DNA from: Myxococcales bacterium | Lineage (GTDB): Bacteria > Myxococcota > Polyangia > HGW-17 > SLPX01 | Length of the DNA: 14,325 nucleotides | Direction of reading: 5' to 3' | NCBI GenBank assembly: GCA_007131745.1 | Contig: SLPX01000387.1 | Coordinates: 1 to 14,325 of the forward strand | Shown here: piece after piece, positions 12,829 through 14,325 of the stretch | Numbering within the stretch: the stretch's first letter is position 1 | Layout of the letters: each line of letters opens with the position of its first letter | The notes under the pieces: model-generated | Told to the model about the DNA's origin: nothing | Databases searched by the model: none | What the model saw: the letters and a program-made list of their open reading frames with translations, nothing else | Made by a program: the position numbers and the translations under genes

Positions 12829-14325
12829 TTTTGTCGACAAACAGGTGGTTTTGCTTCTCGTCATTCCACTTTGGGGCGCGGCCATCGCTCTCTTTGAAAA
12901 GGCTGTTCCTAAACTGAACATTTCCAGGTTTGTAGCGCTTGCCTGCATGGCCGGATCCATTGTTCCTCTTTTTTTTCTTTATACCGCCGTAGCCGAGGGA
13001 GGCGAAATTCAGTACCTGGTGGGGGGATGGCCCGAACCCCATGGAATCATGCTGAGAATGGACGGACTTTCATGGCTCGGATCCGTGGTGGCATACGGAA
13101 CGGCTTTTCCCGTACTCCTCTACGCTGTCAGTGAACGGATCTATCCGTCGCCCTTCTATTTTTTCTTCCTGGTGATGATAGCGGCCATGGCAGGCTTGAT
13201 GCTTTCGTCCGATATTTTCAACATTTTCGTCTTCTTCGAAATACTTGCTCTTTGTTCCTGTATTCTTGTAGCGTTTCTGAAAAAACATCACGCCGTCGTC
13301 GCTTCGTTCAAATACCTCATGATAAGCACCCTCGGGATAGCCTTTTTCCTGATCGGAGTTTTCATTCTCTACCGGATCACCGGCACGCTTTCCATGCATG
13401 ATATCGGGAATAAACTCGACATCGTTTTTTCGACGGGATCCGACCCGGCCATTCAACGGGCCGCTACCCTGGCCATAGTATGCCTCATCGCCGGGATAGG
13501 TATCCGAATGGCTTTCATGCCATTTCACTTCTGGCTGCCCGAAGCTCACGCCTATGCCCCTCACCCTGTCTCGGCAATGCTTTCGGGCGCAATGATCAAA
13601 ATCTCGTTCATTGTTTTGTGGAGATTCACATCTTTTTTCAGAGTTGTGGATATCAGCGAATATCTCGTTGTTTCAGGCGCGGTAACCGCCTGCTTGGGAG
13701 TTTCTTGTGCTCTGATCCAGACCGATGCAAAGAAACTGTTGGCTTTTTCCTCTGTGTCCCAGATGGGATATATCATCGCAGCCTTCGGCGCGGGAACCAT
13801 CGTCTCCAAGACCGGTTCGTTTTACCACGTTATGAACCACGCCCTGTTCAAAAGCCTCCTGTTTCTTTCAGTAGGCACGGTCATTTCATGCACAAACGAA
13901 CGCCGGATCAATAATATGAAAGGCCTGGGCCTTAAAATGCCGCTTATCGCCATTCCATTCGGCGTGGCCGCCCTGTCGATCGCCGGCATTTTTCCGTTCA
14001 ACGGATACACAAGCAAATTGCTCATCTCCCATTCACTCCAATCTCACTGGACATATCCGCTTATCTGGATCACCGGCGTTGGAACCGCTGCAACGTTCAT
14101 CAAGCTGTCGAAAATATTTTGGCCGACAAAATCACACGAACCGGCCGCGCCGACCAAGGATGGCGAACCTTGCACCGGAACCGTCCTCAACCCAACCAAG
14201 CCTTCAGCATTGATCTACCCTTCCCTGTGGTTACTCGCGGCCGCATGTGTGGTCGCCGGGCTTGCATCCGGTTCTCTATCCCGAAACATCGCTCTTCTTT
14301 CGGGCTCTGCCGAATCCGCTGATGA
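12821..14325 (+). CDS. mnhD: Na+/H+ antiporter subunit D (MnhD/MrpD, NuoN/L-like), 3'-truncated
   Basis: Translated directly from ATG 12821; open for 501 codons to the window end, so the C-terminus is missing. GGGA lies five bases upstream. It is a many-helix proton-translocating subunit of the NuoL/M/N family. Recognisable elements are SSDIFNIFVFFEIL with Glu140 (the TM5 glutamate), PFHFWLPEAHAYAPHPVSAMLSGAMIK with Lys260, TDAKKLLAFSSVSQMGY, MNHALFKSLLFL with His340 and Lys354, and GIFPFNGYTSKLL with Lys399. The position usually held by the TM7 lysine (GIK before the PxHxWLP motif) is Arg229 (codon CGA at 13505-13507). It is expected to form the ion-conducting channel of the Mrp-like complex. 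With the E-F-G-D'-E'/B-C-D order, more antiporter, hydrogenase-like or other redox subunits may follow beyond the window. Confidence 0.94.
   Translation, partial: MSDFVDKQVVLLLVIPLWGAAIALFEKAVPKLNISRFVALACMAGSIVPLFFLYTAVAEGGEIQYLVGGWPEPHGIMLRMDGLSWLGSVVAYGTAFPVLLYAVSERIYPSPFYFFFLVMIAAMAGLMLSSDIFNIFVFFEILALCSCILVAFLKKHHAVVASFKYLMISTLGIAFFLIGVFILYRITGTLSMHDIGNKLDIVFSTGSDPAIQRAATLAIVCLIAGIGIRMAFMPFHFWLPEAHAYAPHPVSAMLSGAMIKISFIVLWRFTSFFRVVDISEYLVVSGAVTACLGVSCALIQTDAKKLLAFSSVSQMGYIIAAFGAGTIVSKTGSFYHVMNHALFKSLLFLSVGTVISCTNERRINNMKGLGLKMPLIAIPFGVAALSIAGIFPFNGYTSKLLISHSLQSHWTYPLIWITGVGTAATFIKLSKIFWPTKSHEPAAPTKDGEPCTGTVLNPTKPSALIYPSLWLLAAACVVAGLASGSLSRNIALLSGSAESAD

Overview
No rRNA, phage or taxonomic marker gene is present, so the organism can only be inferred. 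The likely source is a Gram-negative bacterium of the old Deltaproteobacteria (Desulfobacterota or Myxococcota-like). The reasons are lipoprotein and Tat-type export signals, cysteine-rich Kazal-type repeats of a kind familiar from those lineages, a DUF362-ferredoxin protein, a fused homocysteine methyltransferase/methylene-THF reductase, and an Mrp/Mbh-type antiporter operon. This is family-level inference, not proof.

Layout. Bases 1-2104 (+) hold two neighbouring secreted-type genes, the first cut by the window edge, built from 72-residue units with ten cysteines each. The unit repeats with an almost exact 216-bp period. Bases 2154-3323 (-) encode a DUF362 protein with two 4Fe-4S motifs. 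Bases 3625-4032 (+) encode a striking small protein: a twin-arginine/lipoprotein-like leader followed by about 105 residues that are 91% Tyr, Trp, Asp and Gly. Bases 4040-9111 (-) hold three co-oriented genes, in transcription order: homocysteine methyltransferase/MTHFR, PIN-PhoH ATPase, and a TerB-like/PPP-phosphatase fusion.

The 425-bp divergent gap at 9112-9536 contains a 159-bp MITE-like element with perfect 12-bp inverted ends and flanking TTA. From 9537 to the window end (+) runs a tightly packed operon with overlapping or nearly abutting genes: PII-like protein, PTS EIIA-type protein, MnhE, MnhF, MnhG, MbhD-like (DUF4040), an MbhE-MnhB fusion, MnhC, and a 3'-truncated MnhD. The subunit order (E-F-G-D'-E'/B-C-D) matches the antiporter module of Mbh/Mrp-type complexes rather than the classical MrpABCDEFG order.

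How the genes work together. The Mrp-like subunits should form a membrane cation/proton antiporter, alone or attached to a redox module encoded beyond the window. The two leading genes are signalling-type proteins, which suggests control of the antiporter by metabolite or phosphotransfer state. The minus-strand trio looks like housekeeping and signalling functions without a clear shared pathway. The most unusual objects are the Tyr-Trp-Asp-Gly protein, the twin-regulator Mrp operon, the TerB-phosphatase fusion and the tandemly amplified Kazal-like genes.
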